Positions 1 to 14,200 of a stretch of 64,000 nt of DNA are shown here, one piece after another. This stretch comes from Melitaea cinxia (lineage: Eukaryota; Arthropoda; Insecta; Lepidoptera; Nymphalidae): NCBI RefSeq assembly GCF_905220565.1, contig NC_059396.1, forward strand, positions 8,033,206-8,097,205. The letters run 5' to 3'. A program made the position numbers and the translations under genes. The notes below the pieces were generated by a model, which saw only the letters and a program-made list of their open reading frames with translations, made no database searches and was not told where the DNA came from. The number at the start of each line of letters is the position of its first letter. The stretch's first letter is position 1.

Positions 1-550
1 AGATAGCTAGTTTAATGACTATTCTCCACCCAAATTTTATTTAACACTAGACAACTCTTTTATTATTATTTATTTATATTCATGTATGTATATTAATATT
101 GTACTACAGTATAATTATAATTATGTAACGAAAATAATGAAATGAAATTTTACAAAACTCCATCTATGTATGTATGACCCACTTTAAAAGTAATAACAAT
201 AGTTTATTAAACATTATACATATTTACAATTCACAACTTAAGAACTACCTAAATATTTACAGATAGTTTTGGTAGGTATAAATCATGTCCACGTGGAATT
301 GTGCCAAGAATGCTGGCAGCTTTTCCCCGTTGAAACGCTATAAAAACAGTAGAAAAAATGTCATTAATGACATAGTAATGAAAGACGTTTTACTATATTT
401 TAGAAATAAAATAATACAAATTAACAAGATGTTTGGTCTAAATGGATAATAAACAACCAAATAAAAATATATACCGACAAAAATGTAAAACGGTAACGTC
501 TAAACAATTAGAAACATGATGCTCGTAGTAATAAATAAATTTATTGAGTT
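1..550. other. AT-rich non-coding stretch, no gene seen
   Basis: No coding exon or recognisable element was found here. It is probably intron or 5' flank of the gene whose exons begin at 936. It ends at the target-site duplication of the SINE that follows. Confidence 0.5.
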
Positions 551-872
551 GATGTAATTCATAAATCATCCCACTGCTCGGCATAGGCCTCTTTCTCCAC
601 CTAAGAGAAGGATTGTAGCTTAATCCACCACACTGCGGAAAGGCGGATATGTTCCCTACTATGAGTAACGATCGCTATCAGCTATTTATGATAAATACCG
701 GGACCGACGGCCTTACGTACTCTCCGAGGGTGGGGTGAACCACGAGGACAGACATCCAAACCGGAAAGGAATATTTGTACAAATACAAATATCCATCTCC
801 AGGGGGATTCGAAGCCGCAAACCGTCGGTGCTTTAGGCGAATACTCGCACCACTACACTAGCGCGGTACTTA
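551..872 (-). mobile_element. tRNA-derived SINE (family S1), copy 1
   Basis: On the minus strand the element opens with a tRNA-like head: an A-box-like TAGTGTAGTGG near 860 and a B-box-like GGCTTCGAATCC near 815. A body of about 200 bp follows, and the tail at 570-600 resembles the 3' end of RTE LINEs ('actgctcggcataggcctc' on the plus strand). A 9-bp direct repeat TATTGAGTT at 542-550 and 873-881 is its target-site duplication. Related copies lie at 26726-27065 and 17935-18033. Confidence 0.8.
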
Positions 873-935
873 TATTGAGTTATTACAGAAAAGTATTTTG
901 TTAATAACTAGGCATACAATTGTTACTTTTTTCAG

Positions 936-2175
936 AAAACTGTCGAAGAGAATAAAAGAAACGAAAAACATTCAAAACCACAGTGCTCTCTAGCTGCCAA
1001 AGATTCAGAATGGGTTGACATTTTACAAACGTCTTCAACCAAAACAAGTTCCACCAAAAATAATGACGAGAAAGAGTCAAAAATAGTTCAACTCGTAAAA
1101 TTACTTGTTTTTGTATTAATCTTTAAAAGCTGGTTTAAATAAAAATAGTAATTAATGTTATTACTCCGTCTTTTTTGTAATTTTAGGTAGAGTCTGAAGG
1201 TGGACCTCAAATAAAATCTTTAGCTTTGATGTTTCCTAGCTTGTTACAAAGTGATCCTGAAATGCTAGAGGGAATTTTAAACAAAGTTATGTCAACGACA
1301 GAAGTAATGAAACATCTAGTTGGTCATAAAGCTAATTTTTCGTTTATGAAAAAAGTCAATCGTCTTATTCCTACTGACAAGGTTATATTACTTGTGATAA
1401 TATGAACATATTGGTAATCAACTTGTTAGAATTTGGAATTATTACGCAAATTATAAGTGATCTTATGGCTTTTATTACAGAAATGGTTAGAAAGTGTAAC
1501 TGAAAACATTAGCTCCTGCTGTTCAGTGGAGTCAAAATTCGAAGATGATGGTATTTTTTTTATTAAAGTTTTTACTTAGTATAAGGAATTTCAAGTAATG
1601 GCAAATGCGAAACTTTCGCCCAGTCATGTTTTATTTATTATTATTTTTACGTATCAATTCGGAGGGCGAATTGTGGAGGGCTTATCCCCTCTTTCTAATA
1701 TTTTATTTTTATTTTTTTATTTTATAATTTATTACACACCACAAATACATTATAATCTAGGATCCAGGGTCCTCTTATGGACTAGATTACTATCAAGCTA
1801 ATTTTCCGTGAGTAGCTTCATTTTGATGAGACGGCCATCAATTTCCTGTACAAAAACTCTTGATTGTGGTAGGTAATAGTGGTAGCAGGAATAAAATATA
1901 TTGATTTGATGATTCTCAAAAATTTATTTTTAACTCGGTTTTTTTAATTAAATCTGAATATTATTTATTTAAATTATTCGAAAAATATTTATCTTACAAA
2001 ATGTATGATTTGATCAAAGAGTCCTCCTTCCAAAATGTGTCGATTATGAGATCATTAAAAATGATTACCAACCAGCTGTTTTTTCCTTAGTTAATATTTA
2101 TATAACTTAACAATCATATTGTCCAACAAAATGCGTGGTACGTTATCCCGGTACAACGTACCACGGACCAACGGT

Positions 2176-2210
<35 letters not shown>

Positions 2211-5200
2211 TACGATGCATTATTTGGACACCTCCTCACCATCTATAGAGCATACATTTTGAATTTCAAGTCTCTTACTTAAAAAATATAGGACTTTCAT
2301 ACAAACTTCCTACCCCCGATTTACCCCGTAGGGGTATGGTTTCAGAGATTTCGTGATGAGTGACCTTTCGCTTTTATATTTGTATAGATGGATTTACTTA
2401 ATTTTTTCATATTATACTGGAGGATGTCATTAAGACCTTGGATGGGGGGAACCAGACATTAGCGTCAACGGCGAATACATCTCTCACTTTCGTTTCGCCA
2501 ACGATATCGTCATGTTTGTGGAGATGTTGGATGAGCTAAGCCAAATCCAAGCTAGCCTAAGCGAGTCCTCACGACGAGTCAGTCTCGGTATGAACTTGGA
2601 CAAAACGAATGTTATGTTTAACAACCAAGTTATACCGAGACCGGTATCAGTCGATGATACCCTTCTTGAAGTTGTTCAGAATTATGTTTACCTAGTCCGT
2701 ACCATCCAACTAGGCCGCAACAACTACGAGAAGGAAGCCAATAGGAGGATGCGGTTTCGCTAGGCGGCGTTTGGCAGGCGTCGTCGATTCTCCACTTTGA
2801 AGATTCCGCAATGCTTGGAGACACTTTTGTTTTCGAGCAACGCGTCCTGACTGTGTTAGCATACGGAGTCGAGACGTGGATACTGACGAAGGGAGTGGTC
2901 CACAAGTTTAAAGTCGCTCAACGTGACTATCCGCGAGAGAACGAAAGTAACCGACATAGCCTACAGAATTAGCAAGTTGAAGTGGCAGTTGGCCGGTCAT
3001 CTGTGTCGCAGGACCGATAGCCGTTGGAGCAGACGTGTCCTGGAGTGGAGACCGCGTCTTGGCGATCGCAATGTGGGACGTCTCCCGGCCCGTTGGCCCG
3101 ACGATCTACGTAAGATTGCAGGTTTTTTTTATTTATTCAAAAATACAAAAAAAAAACATATACCTACTTAACACTTATTCATAAGCCTGCCACAAAAACT
3201 CACAAGAGTTCATCCGGACAAACCGCCGCGTCGCATACTATAGTTCGCGTCATGTAAAAAGAACGCTGGCCTTGAAGCTGCGCAGAAGCGATTTATCGGT
3301 CTATTTGGTGGTACGGGGTAGGGGGACGGGAGTGTTTATCACTGTCGCATGCTTGCCGGTGTGCTATTGGTTGACAGCGGTTGACAGTTCGACGTCGACT
3401 CAAATTATTATCGCGCACAAAAGTTTTAAATTACAAAATTCTCCATTTACTATTTATTTCACTAAAAAACAATTATCAATTTATCATTTTAAACACATAA
3501 AAACTATTAAGATACGAATATCGAGAGTACAGATAATTATTATTTTTGAATACGACATTTCAATAAATAAAAAATTTGTTATTGCTTTTGTTTAAAAAAA
3601 AATTGTGATTTTGTAAAGTGATAATTATTATACTTATTTAGTCCGAATTATTCGCACTTGTATTTCTAGTATTTTTTAATGTACCTGCCAATAACCATTA
3701 TACGAAGCCGCGAGTGAAAGCCTAATTAAAAAATAAAACAGTAGTACTTGTGCGCGAGTATACCCATGCGCAAACGCACCCCCTCCAGTTTCTTTCAGCG
3801 TTCTTTTTACATGACGCGAACTATACCTAGTCCAGCCATAAAGTTCTGTTACAAATTAAAATGTTTTTTTTTTTTAAATGAAGTACCTAATGTAATATTA
3901 TTAAAATTTATACCTACATTTTTATTAACGCCTCAGCAAAAAAAAAAATATTCTACTCAAAATGGCTACCTTTACCTATTACAGGCCTTTAATCTGTTTG
4001 GCCACGAATCTTTGGATTTATGCACTGTTTCCAAGGGAAATTTCGCCACTGCTTGCTCCAAAGATTTTTTAAGAGACTCAATGTCGCCGTGTCGTTTATA
4101 GTAGGCCATGTCCTCTAAAACTGACCATAATTTGAATTCTGAAGAGTTGAGGTCTGGGCTAGATGACGGCCAGTCTTCAACTCTTATAAAGTCCGGAACG
4201 TTGGTTTCAAGGCAGGCTTGGGTAGTTCGTGCCTTGTGACCAGTGCAGAGTCCTGCTGGAAAATCCACGGTATATTTTTAAAAAGTGTTTTGCTGAGAGG
4301 TTTCACAACATGATCCAAGACTGTATCTTGATACACTTTGGCTGAAGCTTTCAATCCTATTTCACAAAAATGTAGTTTTCTGACGCCTTGAAAAGGCACT
4401 CCCCATCAAGCCATCACTGACGCAGGATGATGACCACGTTGTACCTTTCCGATAACTTGAGCAGCTTCTTTAGAACTGTGAGCGTACATTTTATCATTTT
4501 GCTTATTGTAGTGTTCTTCAGTCGTAAAAATGTTTTCATCGGTAAAGAGGACATTTCTGTGCCTTTCACCTGCGTATCGCGACAGAAGGTGTTTTGATCG
4601 ATCCGCTCTCTTTAACTGTAAAGATTGATTTAGAGGATATCCTGTAATATCGGTGATAAGCATCGAGCTTCAGGTCATGTTTTATGATACGCGAATAATC
4701 TCGCGATAAGATTTATTGCTTCCTAATGGGGTTTCAACGAATTCTGGCTTTAACTGCATTAACAGCCTTTGTAGTTCTAACAACACGCGGCCGCCCCGAT
4801 CTTTTCTGGTCTTCGACAGACGAAGTGTTGCTGTATACGATATACGAACATACGGCTGACACCAAGCTTTTGAAGTGTCTGGAATATGATCGACGGCTCC
4901 ATACCCACTTTGTGCAAGGCGATCACTGCAATCCTATTTTTTTTAACACCCCATTCCATATTGTAATTTGATAATGAACACGAAAAAATATGTGAAATGG
5001 CGCAAAATCGAAATAAGTTTTTAAAATAATATACGTGTTCCAATTTCAAAATAATTAAAAAGTTGAAAAAAGAAAAGTTTTTATGTAACAGTATTTATGG
5101 CCAGACTAGTTATATTTATACTATAATATTTATACCCTACCGTACCATATTATAGCAATTAAAACTAAACTAAGGTAATTACTAAAGCTTTGTGACTATT

Positions 5201-8200
5201 AAACGAAGACTGGGTGATGATTGTGGAAAACCGGGATGTCTGGCGTGAACTTGGAGAGGCCTATGTCCAGCAGTGAACTGCAATAGGCTGAACTGACTGA
5301 CTAATAGAGTGAGATATCACTCTTATTTTTTAAGTGTGATTATTTAATTAGTTTGACTTAAAATTATTATTATTATTTTTAATTGATTTTATTGCATTGT
5401 TTAAATTTTATTTTTTTAATTTTTTATTTTTTTAATATTCTTAAATTTAATGTCATTTGTATACAAAAATCTGTAGACAGATGTAGAATTTGTGATCAAC
5501 TTAACTAACGCATTGGGTTCACTGTAATGTTAGTTTTCAGTTTTTTATGCATAAATAAATAAATAAATAAAAATCACAAATGAAAAAAATTAAATAGATG
5601 AAGATGACAGCAATGTTAGTAGCGAAGATAATGAAGATTTATCATATGAATGCGATGAAGATTAATTATTATATTAATTTTTTTTTTTTTTTTTAATATA
5701 TATCGCACCTTCGGTGGAACAAGGGCGTATCTTACAAAAAATGGTAAAATGAGTTAAATATGCAGAAATGCCCAAAAAACACTCTAGTATCTAGTGGGAC
5801 AAAGACTCCCATTAGATTCACTTTAAAAGTCGCTACACGGCAATAGTGTCTTTGTCATTTTGGATCGAATTGGTGGGCGTTTTGGCGCGACATCGTCTCA
5901 TTGGTCAGTTGCGCCGTTGCCCCCGCGCGCAATGTTTTTATCTTGGAGCGCCAAAGCCGCGAAGGTAAATATGCCTTTTGATATTTGTTATTCCTGGAGA
6001 GACAAAGTCATATTTAGCACACTTATGCCTTTTTCGTGAGCAAATGCTTGGAAAGACAAAGCCATTGCAACATTTGTGACTTTGTACTTCCAACATTTTT
6101 ATTATTTTATAGTGTTATGAACAAATGTGGTGTTGTTATTCCAATACATGTTTTATAAAATAGGCATAAAAACAATTCATACTTTCTCATACTGAATTCC
6201 TTTCTAACTCTGAGTAGTTGATTACACTGTGACAAACAATTTTTTTTTTAATTTTAAAATGGTGTTGCTGTTTAAACTCTGAAGCTTTATTCTAAGTTAT
6301 ACAGTTAAATTTTCAGGGAAAAATGGGATCCCGAAGTCGAAAAGTTTTGATGATGTTAAATGATGACAGAGGCATTCAGAATATCGAAGAAATGCATGTG
6401 CCTCAAATTGATAGCATCCAAGCCACCTTCGTTGAAGACCACCAGAATAAAAAAATCATCATCATCATCATAATACCAGCTCATGGACGCCCACTGCTGA
6501 GCATAAGCTTCCCCTAATGCTTTCGACGACGATCGGTCCTGCGTTGGTTCTTTTTTTTTTTGGCAGCGGGTCTTGAAGAAATTAGACCCCACCGCACGGG
6601 CAATTTCCACCAGCCCGTTGTTGAGCTCGTCCACATTTACGCAGTCGGCCAGGCAACAGGCCAAAGCGATTTTGGAGTTCGAGTTGAAAGCTCTCGGGGT
6701 TTTGAATCTGAGCAGGCGCAGGTCGGAGCACAGACCCTATCAGCCGACCCCTCTCAAACTTGACATCGATATTCAATGTGCCTCTGACAAGTCGGTGATC
6801 ACTTCCTGTTTTCACAACATTGATCACTGAGACATCACTAAATATGTGCTTGTTCGTCGACATGATAAAGTCTATCTCGTTCCTGACGGTGCCGTCGGGA
6901 CTCAACCAGGTCCATTTGCGCCGTTCCGGCTTCCTGAAGAAAGAGTTCATTATAAAGAGTCCCTCCTTCTCCATGAAGTCAGTCAGTAGCCAGTCCCGGG
7001 AGTTCCGTTGCTCGTATCCAAATTGCTCCACTCACAACTCATCACCGCATCGTCTGCTTAGCTTCGCATTGAAGTCCCCCATCACAGCAGTGTAGTGGTA
7101 TGTAGAGCTATGTATGGCTGTAGAGATTTCCTCATACATAGCTTCCACTTCGTCATATGGATGTGTCCAGGTCGGTGCGTAAACCTGTATGACCTTTAGC
7201 GAATACCGCTTGGATATTCTGAGTATAAGGTACGCCACCCTGCTCGACACTCTCCTGACGACGTCGATGTTGTTGACGAGAGCCTTGCGGACGAGGAACC
7301 TTACACCACCCTGGGACTGTTAGTCGCCCTCCCGATAGTACAGCAGGTTGCCAGACTTGAGACATCGAGTCCTCTCCCTCTCTTCGGACTTCAGATAAGC
7401 CTATAATATCCCAGCTCAACCTGCTGAGAGCTTCTTTCAACTCAATGAGCTTCGCGTCGGTCCGCAGCGTCCTAGCGTTATATGTTACCAGGGCCAAGTG
7501 TCGTCGTTGGGTATGGTGGCCTGGCTTCTGCCGGAGATTATAGCCTCTTACCCCGCCGTTGTCAGGGCCGCCGGGGACTGGGGGACAATTTTTTGTCGTG
7601 TCTGTCATTTAGGGGGATTTGGCGTAATTGCCACGCTTGCTAGGCTGTGCTTAGAAGGCGCTGCTGCCCACCCTCTAGTGGTTTTTCCTCTATCGCCTCT
7701 TACGATACCCACGGGATGAGATGGGGTGAAATTGCAGATACCTCTTTAAGGGATAAATCTCGCGCTACGTGATTCATTTGTTTTCTATGAAAGCATCGTT
7801 GCTATTATTATTTTAGTTTCTTAGATACGTTTCTTTTAATCGTTTTTTTTTTGTTAAATATTTACTGTAAAATGCCAAAGTGGTCTGTACAACAATAACT
7901 ATGAAGATTGTTTGTAGTTTTATGTTTGTTAGTTTTGATTTGTTCAAGTGGAGTTAGTGAGTAAGTGAGTTTGATTTGTAAGAGTAAAGTAAAAACGGAC
8001 TGATTACTATGGACAAAGATTTTATAACGTTAATATTGACGCTAATTTTAAAGGCAAATTCCAAAGAGTTTCGCTAGAGTTTTTTAAGATTTTTCAACAG
8101 AAGTTCCTAAAAAAGATGTTTAATTATAAAATAAAACATTTTTTGCAACAAATAAACTAATTTTTATTTTTCAAAATCTTTAAAACACGAACGATAAATA

Positions 8201-11200
8201 TGGTCATAATTACAAAACGATTTAAATGCTGGTGGAACAAAGGCATAAATGTACACCTTATTTTGAAAAAAAAGTTTAATAGCAATTAACAAAAAATATT
8301 TGGCACTTGCAAACTACATGGCCATATTCACAAATAAATAGGTCGTATTTCATGCAAAGAACAAACACTTTGAAGCAGTACAAAGACGAATAATACGACT
8401 CGGAATGTAAAAAAAACTTTAAAATGGCTCTCCTGTAAAATTACAAAAAGTGGAGTTGAGCCCTTGTTCCACCGAAGGTGCGATATGTAAATCACAAATT
8501 TTTGTTCCTAGTTTACTAAAAAATAAAGTGATTTAAAATTTAAAAAACATGCTTTCACTGTATCTTATGTTACAAATAGAAAAACGAAAAAATGACAATT
8601 CTTTTTGGACTAGTAATACATACCTTCTTCGACGACAGTTCTTGTAGGACATTTTATTTGAGCAGAGAACACACTAACCTATTATGTAATATTTTTGTTC
8701 TACAGTTAGTACTGAAAACAATTTCTGAGATTGTCTGGACCGTGATAACTTACTACACAATTTGTATGACTATAAGACTGTTAAATAATATAAATATTCG
8801 TCTCGTCGCGATACTCGTGTATGTCGCACGCGCCGGCCGATCATAAGTATCGTAGATAATAAGTGAGTTAAGTTAGTTTTATTCGCGCACCTGTTTAACA
8901 GGTTGCCGCTGAAGTTTAAGAATGAATGAGACTGAGTGTGATCAGGAAGTGAAATATGTTGACATGAGTGAGGAAGAAGAATTACGTGATTGGGGATCAC
9001 CAATTTCGACGGAGAAAAATAAAGAAAAACAGGAGCACTTTTTTATAGAGGTAGTAAACAATTGTCAGGATAGTGGTAAGGAGAAAGAGAATTTAAGTAC
9101 AGACAGACCATCAAAGCGAACGAGAGAGGAAGATGATATAGGATGGACAAAGGTGGAAAAAAAGATTAAGAAACAGGGACAAATTAAGATTGAAGTTATA
9201 ATTTCGAGTAAAGAAAAATTGCCAAAACAGTTTGCGATTGCTAAGTTATTTACAGCTCTTAACTTTATCGACATAATTAAGATCAAATATATTAACCCAT
9301 ATAGAATTAAGATGGAAGTTCCTAACGAGGATTATGCGACTAAAGTTATCAATTGTTCGGAATTTGAAAAAAGAGGATGGAGAGTACATCGGGAGATGGA
9401 TGTAAACGTATCGCATGGAATTATAAAACATGTGGATCTTGAGTTGACTGAGGACCAGGCTTTAGAAGCAATTAAGTGCCCTAATAATGTGCAGGTTTTG
9501 TCTTTTAAACGGTTAAAACGAAGAAACGAGGCTGGTGAATGGATACCGAGTGAAGTGGCGCGTATTGACTTTAAATGCTCTTACTTGCCAGCATATATTT
9601 ACATTGATAATTTACGAGTTAGGGTTGAGCCATATATTTTTCCTGCCACACAATGTTCAAGATGCTGGAAGTTCGGTCACCCTAAAGCTAGATGTGCATC
9701 ACGCGTGATCGTCTGTCCTAAATGCTGTGGTTCTCATGAAAATTGCGAAACTATGCAATATAAGTGTGTTAACTGTAATGGTGATCATATGGCATTGAAC
9801 AGAATATGTCCTGTTTATTTGAGAGAAAAGAGACTAAGAGAATTGATGGCAGAGTTTAATTGTTCTTATAAAAGAGCATGCAGCTTATATGTGCGCCCGG
9901 AGTCAATAGCAGAGCCACACCAAACCATGAAAAATTCGGTGGAAAATCAAGATATCACTACCTCAAACAGTTTTATGAATCTGCCATGTGATGAAAATAC
10001 GAGTCATAAATATACTCCACTATTACCGGAATTCTCACAATTGTTTACTCCAAAGCGGCCTAAGTCATCGTCGAGTAATAACAACAATAAACGCGATACG
10101 AGTAGCAATATAAACCAATTAGAGCAGGATAGATGCAACCAACCGGACCACATTCCACAGCGATCATCTGATGACACCGACGCGCATAGTAATAATATAA
10201 ACAACGATCGTAAGGTTCAGTTTAGCGAGCTCATATTACGCTTAAAAGATATATTGTTTATTAAAAACTTTACTTTAGGTGAAAAAGTTCATAACTGTGT
10301 TAAATGTGTATTTGAATATTTAATACTTGTCGTAGTTGGTAATATTTCTGATTGGCCATATGTTAATTGCATTTTAGAGTTTATAAGTAAGTTTATTAAT
10401 GGATAACACCAAAATTATTAAAGTGAAATTATTACAATGGAATGCCCAAAGTTTAAGACCGAAATTAAATGCTTTTGAAAATATTTTAATTCAGGAAAAA
10501 ATTCATATATGTCTATTATCGGAGACTTGGTTAGAACCAAATTGCAGTTTAAAAATTGATGCGTATAATATATATAGACAGGATCGTGATGACTCATATG
10601 GAGGGATCGCGATAGTTGTTCATAAATCTATTAAAGCGCAGTGTAATAATATTATTTTACCTAATCGATACATACAAGCACTACATATTAAAATATTTAA
10701 TTGTTGTTATCTAGAGAATGTAATTGCAATATATTGTCCACCGAACGTTAGTACATCTGGCCAAGACTGGAAAGATTTGTTTTCTAAATGGTCTAGTAAA
10801 ACAATTTTAGGGGGGGATTTCAATGGGCATCACTCTAATTGGTCAACTAAAAATAATAGTAAGGGTTTACAAATATATGATGCCTCGATTGAATATAATT
10901 ATGTTTCCCTTAATAATGGCGATTCAACCAGAATTAAATTTGTACTAAATAATTGGCAGAAAAGTTCACCTGATATCTCATTTGCTACTTCAGATATTGC
11001 TCTTCGTTTCGATTGGACTATATTAAATGAAAGCTTGGGTAGTGATCATTTAATGGTTTGTATGAGTACAGATATGGCGTTATATACGGGGAATCATATT
11101 ATAAAGCGTAACTTTAAACGAGCTGACTGGCAAAAATATAAAAGTATTTTACAAGAAAAATTACAAAATTTTAATATTACGGGTGATATTTTAGAAATTT

Positions 11201-14200
11201 ACAATAAATTTATAAACCTTATTAACTTGGCCGCCGATGAATCAATACCTATTACAAATATTTATGAAAAACCCACTTCTAAATTTAGACCAAAACCCTA
11301 CTGGTCAGCCGAATTATCACAAGCTGTGGCTAAACGAAGGCGTGCGTTAGCACAACTAAGAAGAAATCCTACACCTAATAATTTGATAAATTTTCGACAA
11401 AAGGTTTCGTGTGCTCAAAAACTCATCCGAAAGTCTATTACTAAGTCGTTTCATCAATTTTGCGATGGTATTTCACATGTAGCCACTAGTCGTGAAATGT
11501 GGGAAAAAATGCGATGGCTTAAGGGTTATAAGAGCGTTAAAAATAATTTAGATTGGGAAAAAGCTTGTATGTTATTAAAACAGTTAACACCAGATTATGT
11601 TATACCTATAACACCTTTATTTCAATCGAATAATCAGCAATTAGAGTTACCTATTACCGTTCAAGAACTAACAAACACTTTAAAAATTAAAGATACTGCT
11701 CCAGGTATAGATGCTATTTCGTATTCTATGATATATCATTTTCCCAATAAACAAATATTAATAAATGTATTAAATAGAATATTATTTGAAGGACATATAC
11801 CACCGCAATGGAGAGACATTAAGATTGTTCTAATCCCGAAACCTGGTTGTGACGCAAATAGTTCGTCTTCTATGAGACCTATTTCACTTATATCCTGTAT
11901 GGCTAAAATACTACATAATATCATAACAAAACGTCTTGAGTGGTATATAGAAAGGAATAGATTGTTGACTAATAAAACGGTAGGATTTAGACGGACACAA
12001 TCAAGCTTAGATAATTTGGTCAGGTTAGTTTCTCAAATTCAAATAGGATTTTCAACTAAACAGGAAACATTAGGATGTTTTGTTGACGTAAACAATGCAT
12101 ATAATAATGTTGACATCGTGCAGGTTACGCGTAAACTTGATGAGTTGGAAGTTGGGTCGTCTATATGCAGGTATATTTGGATGTATCTGAAGGAAAGGCA
12201 TATAACTATATATGAATCAGGAACAAATAAATCCATCACAAGATGGACTTGCAAGGGTCTGGCACAGGGAGATCCCATGTCCCCGATTTTGTTCAACATC
12301 GCAACTCGTGATATTTGTAGAAATATTAAAGATGTTTATATTTCTCAGTATGCGGACGATTTTGTGTTGTATGTCTCAGGTCAAAACTTAAGATTCATGA
12401 CGACTTTATTACAAAATGCTTTAAATAGCTTATCCATAATGTTAAGAGATTTAGGATTAGAATTATCGCCAAATAAAAGTAAGTTATGTTTGTTTACGAG
12501 GCGTCGATTACATCAACAGGTTAAGGTTTCTATTGAAGATGTCAATCTTGAAAATGTACAGGAGGTTAAATATTTGGGTATTTGGGTGGATAAGTCATTA
12601 AGATGGGGAAAACAAATTAAAGAAACATGTAATAAGTTAAGTAGGTTCTTAAATGTTTTTAATGTATTAGCTGGGGCATCTTGGGGTGTTCATCCTGTGC
12701 ATTTAAGACAATTATACATCTCAATTATACGAAGTAGGTTAGATTATGGAAGTTTTCTGTTAAATACCAGTCCTCTAAGTAATCTAGTAAAATTAGACAA
12801 GATCCAAAATCGGGCAATGAGAGTTATAGGTGGTTTTATAAAAAGTAGTCCCATACACGTCATGGAATCAGAATTAGGTTTACCGCCATTATTATTTCGA
12901 AGAAATTATCTGGCTTATAAATTTTTATTAAAATCTATGTCTGTCGAAAATGGGGATTCCATAGCAATAATTTCTAAACTAGCTTCAGTGTGTGAAAATT
13001 CTCGGTATTGGATTAATAAAAGAAAACCTTTGCTTTCTGTTCTATTCAATGAGTTGTCTGATGTTACTGTACAAAAATCACCAATCTTAGAAATGTATTC
13101 TTTGCCAACCTGGGTTACTAATATAGATATAAGGACACATTTATGTTTATGTATTGATGACGTACACGGATCTAAAAGATTCCACAGCTCTGATAAATTA
13201 TTAAAAAAATCTTTAAATACTATTCAACGAAAATATTCTGATTGCTATCAAATTTATACGGATGGGTCTAAGGATAATAATGGAATTGGGGCTTCATTTT
13301 ACGATTCACAAGCTAATATAACTGCAAAATTTAAGCTAAATAGCAACATTTCAATTTTAGAAGCGGAATTAGTTGCAATATCTGAATGTTTATCCTACAT
13401 TTATTCGTGCGAAGGTAATAAATTTGTTATACTTAGTGATTCTAAAAGTGCCCTACAACATATAGCTCGGTGCACCTCAGGTAAACGAGGACTGCCTGTA
13501 GCTTATTGTATATTGGAAACATTTTTGAATTTAAAAGATTATGGTAAGGATGTTAAATTTCAGTGGATCCCATCTCATATAAATTTGATTGGCAATGATG
13601 CGGCAGATATGGGTGCAAAAATGGGGATTGTGGACGGTATATCTGTGAACCATGTACCTTTTTTTACCAATTTTTTGAGAGAAATTAAAATTAAGTGTTT
13701 AGAAAACTGGAAAGAGTATTTTAACAAAAGATCGGTTGAAAAGGGTATATGGTATAAAACAATTCAAAACGAGCCGCCCAAGATACCCTGGTTTTATAAT
13801 GCAAAATTAAGTCGACAAATGTTGGTTACTAGTTTAAGACTTCGATCCGGGCACGTCCCATTAAATGCATTCGGGTTCATGATGAAAATTGTTCAGTCTC
13901 CTAACTGTACAGTATGTAACACGCGAGAAGATGTATACCACGCTTTAGTGGAGTGTGCTCGGGTCGGAGCCGAACGCAGAGGCTTGGAAAAGGAAATTGG
14001 TATTGACTTTAGATGTGTGGGAATTTGTAATGCTATCCTTTCTGATCCTACGTCGGCACTGGCGATTAAGGTGTATTGGATGTTTTTAAAATTGGTTAGT
14101 TTAAGAGTATAGTGATTTTGTTATGATCAATGGGGCTGACATAGTCGCTAAGCGACCAAAGCCTCTTACATTATACAAATAAAGATTTAAAAAAAAAAAT

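Larger units (their letters stand above)
8799..14197 (+). mobile_element. Full-length, apparently intact I-type non-LTR retrotransposon
   Basis: A 5.4-kb LINE has a short GC-rich 5' leader, two overlapping ORFs, a short 3' UTR with AATAAA near 14178 and an A-rich tail at 14189-14197. A perfect 15-bp repeat AATAATATAAATATT at 8784-8798 and 14198-14212 is the target-site duplication, fixing both ends and showing that it is not 5' truncated. It lies in sense orientation inside the last intron of the surrounding gene. An RNase H domain after the RT places it in the I group (I/Nimb-like) rather than Jockey or RTE. Confidence 0.93.

Noticed and set aside
3272..3595. 107-residue ORF, repeated as a 133-residue ORF at 15179-15580
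   Set aside because: Both lie in the two copies of one MITE. Similarity comes from recent duplication of non-coding DNA, and composition is low-complexity with no domain.
4726..4971. Plus-strand ORF of 81 residues
   Set aside because: Opposite-strand shadow of the broken Tc1/mariner transposase.
7498..7719. Plus-strand ORF of 73 residues, and similar plus-strand ORFs at 6560-7095
   Set aside because: Antisense shadows of the RTE endonuclease fragment.
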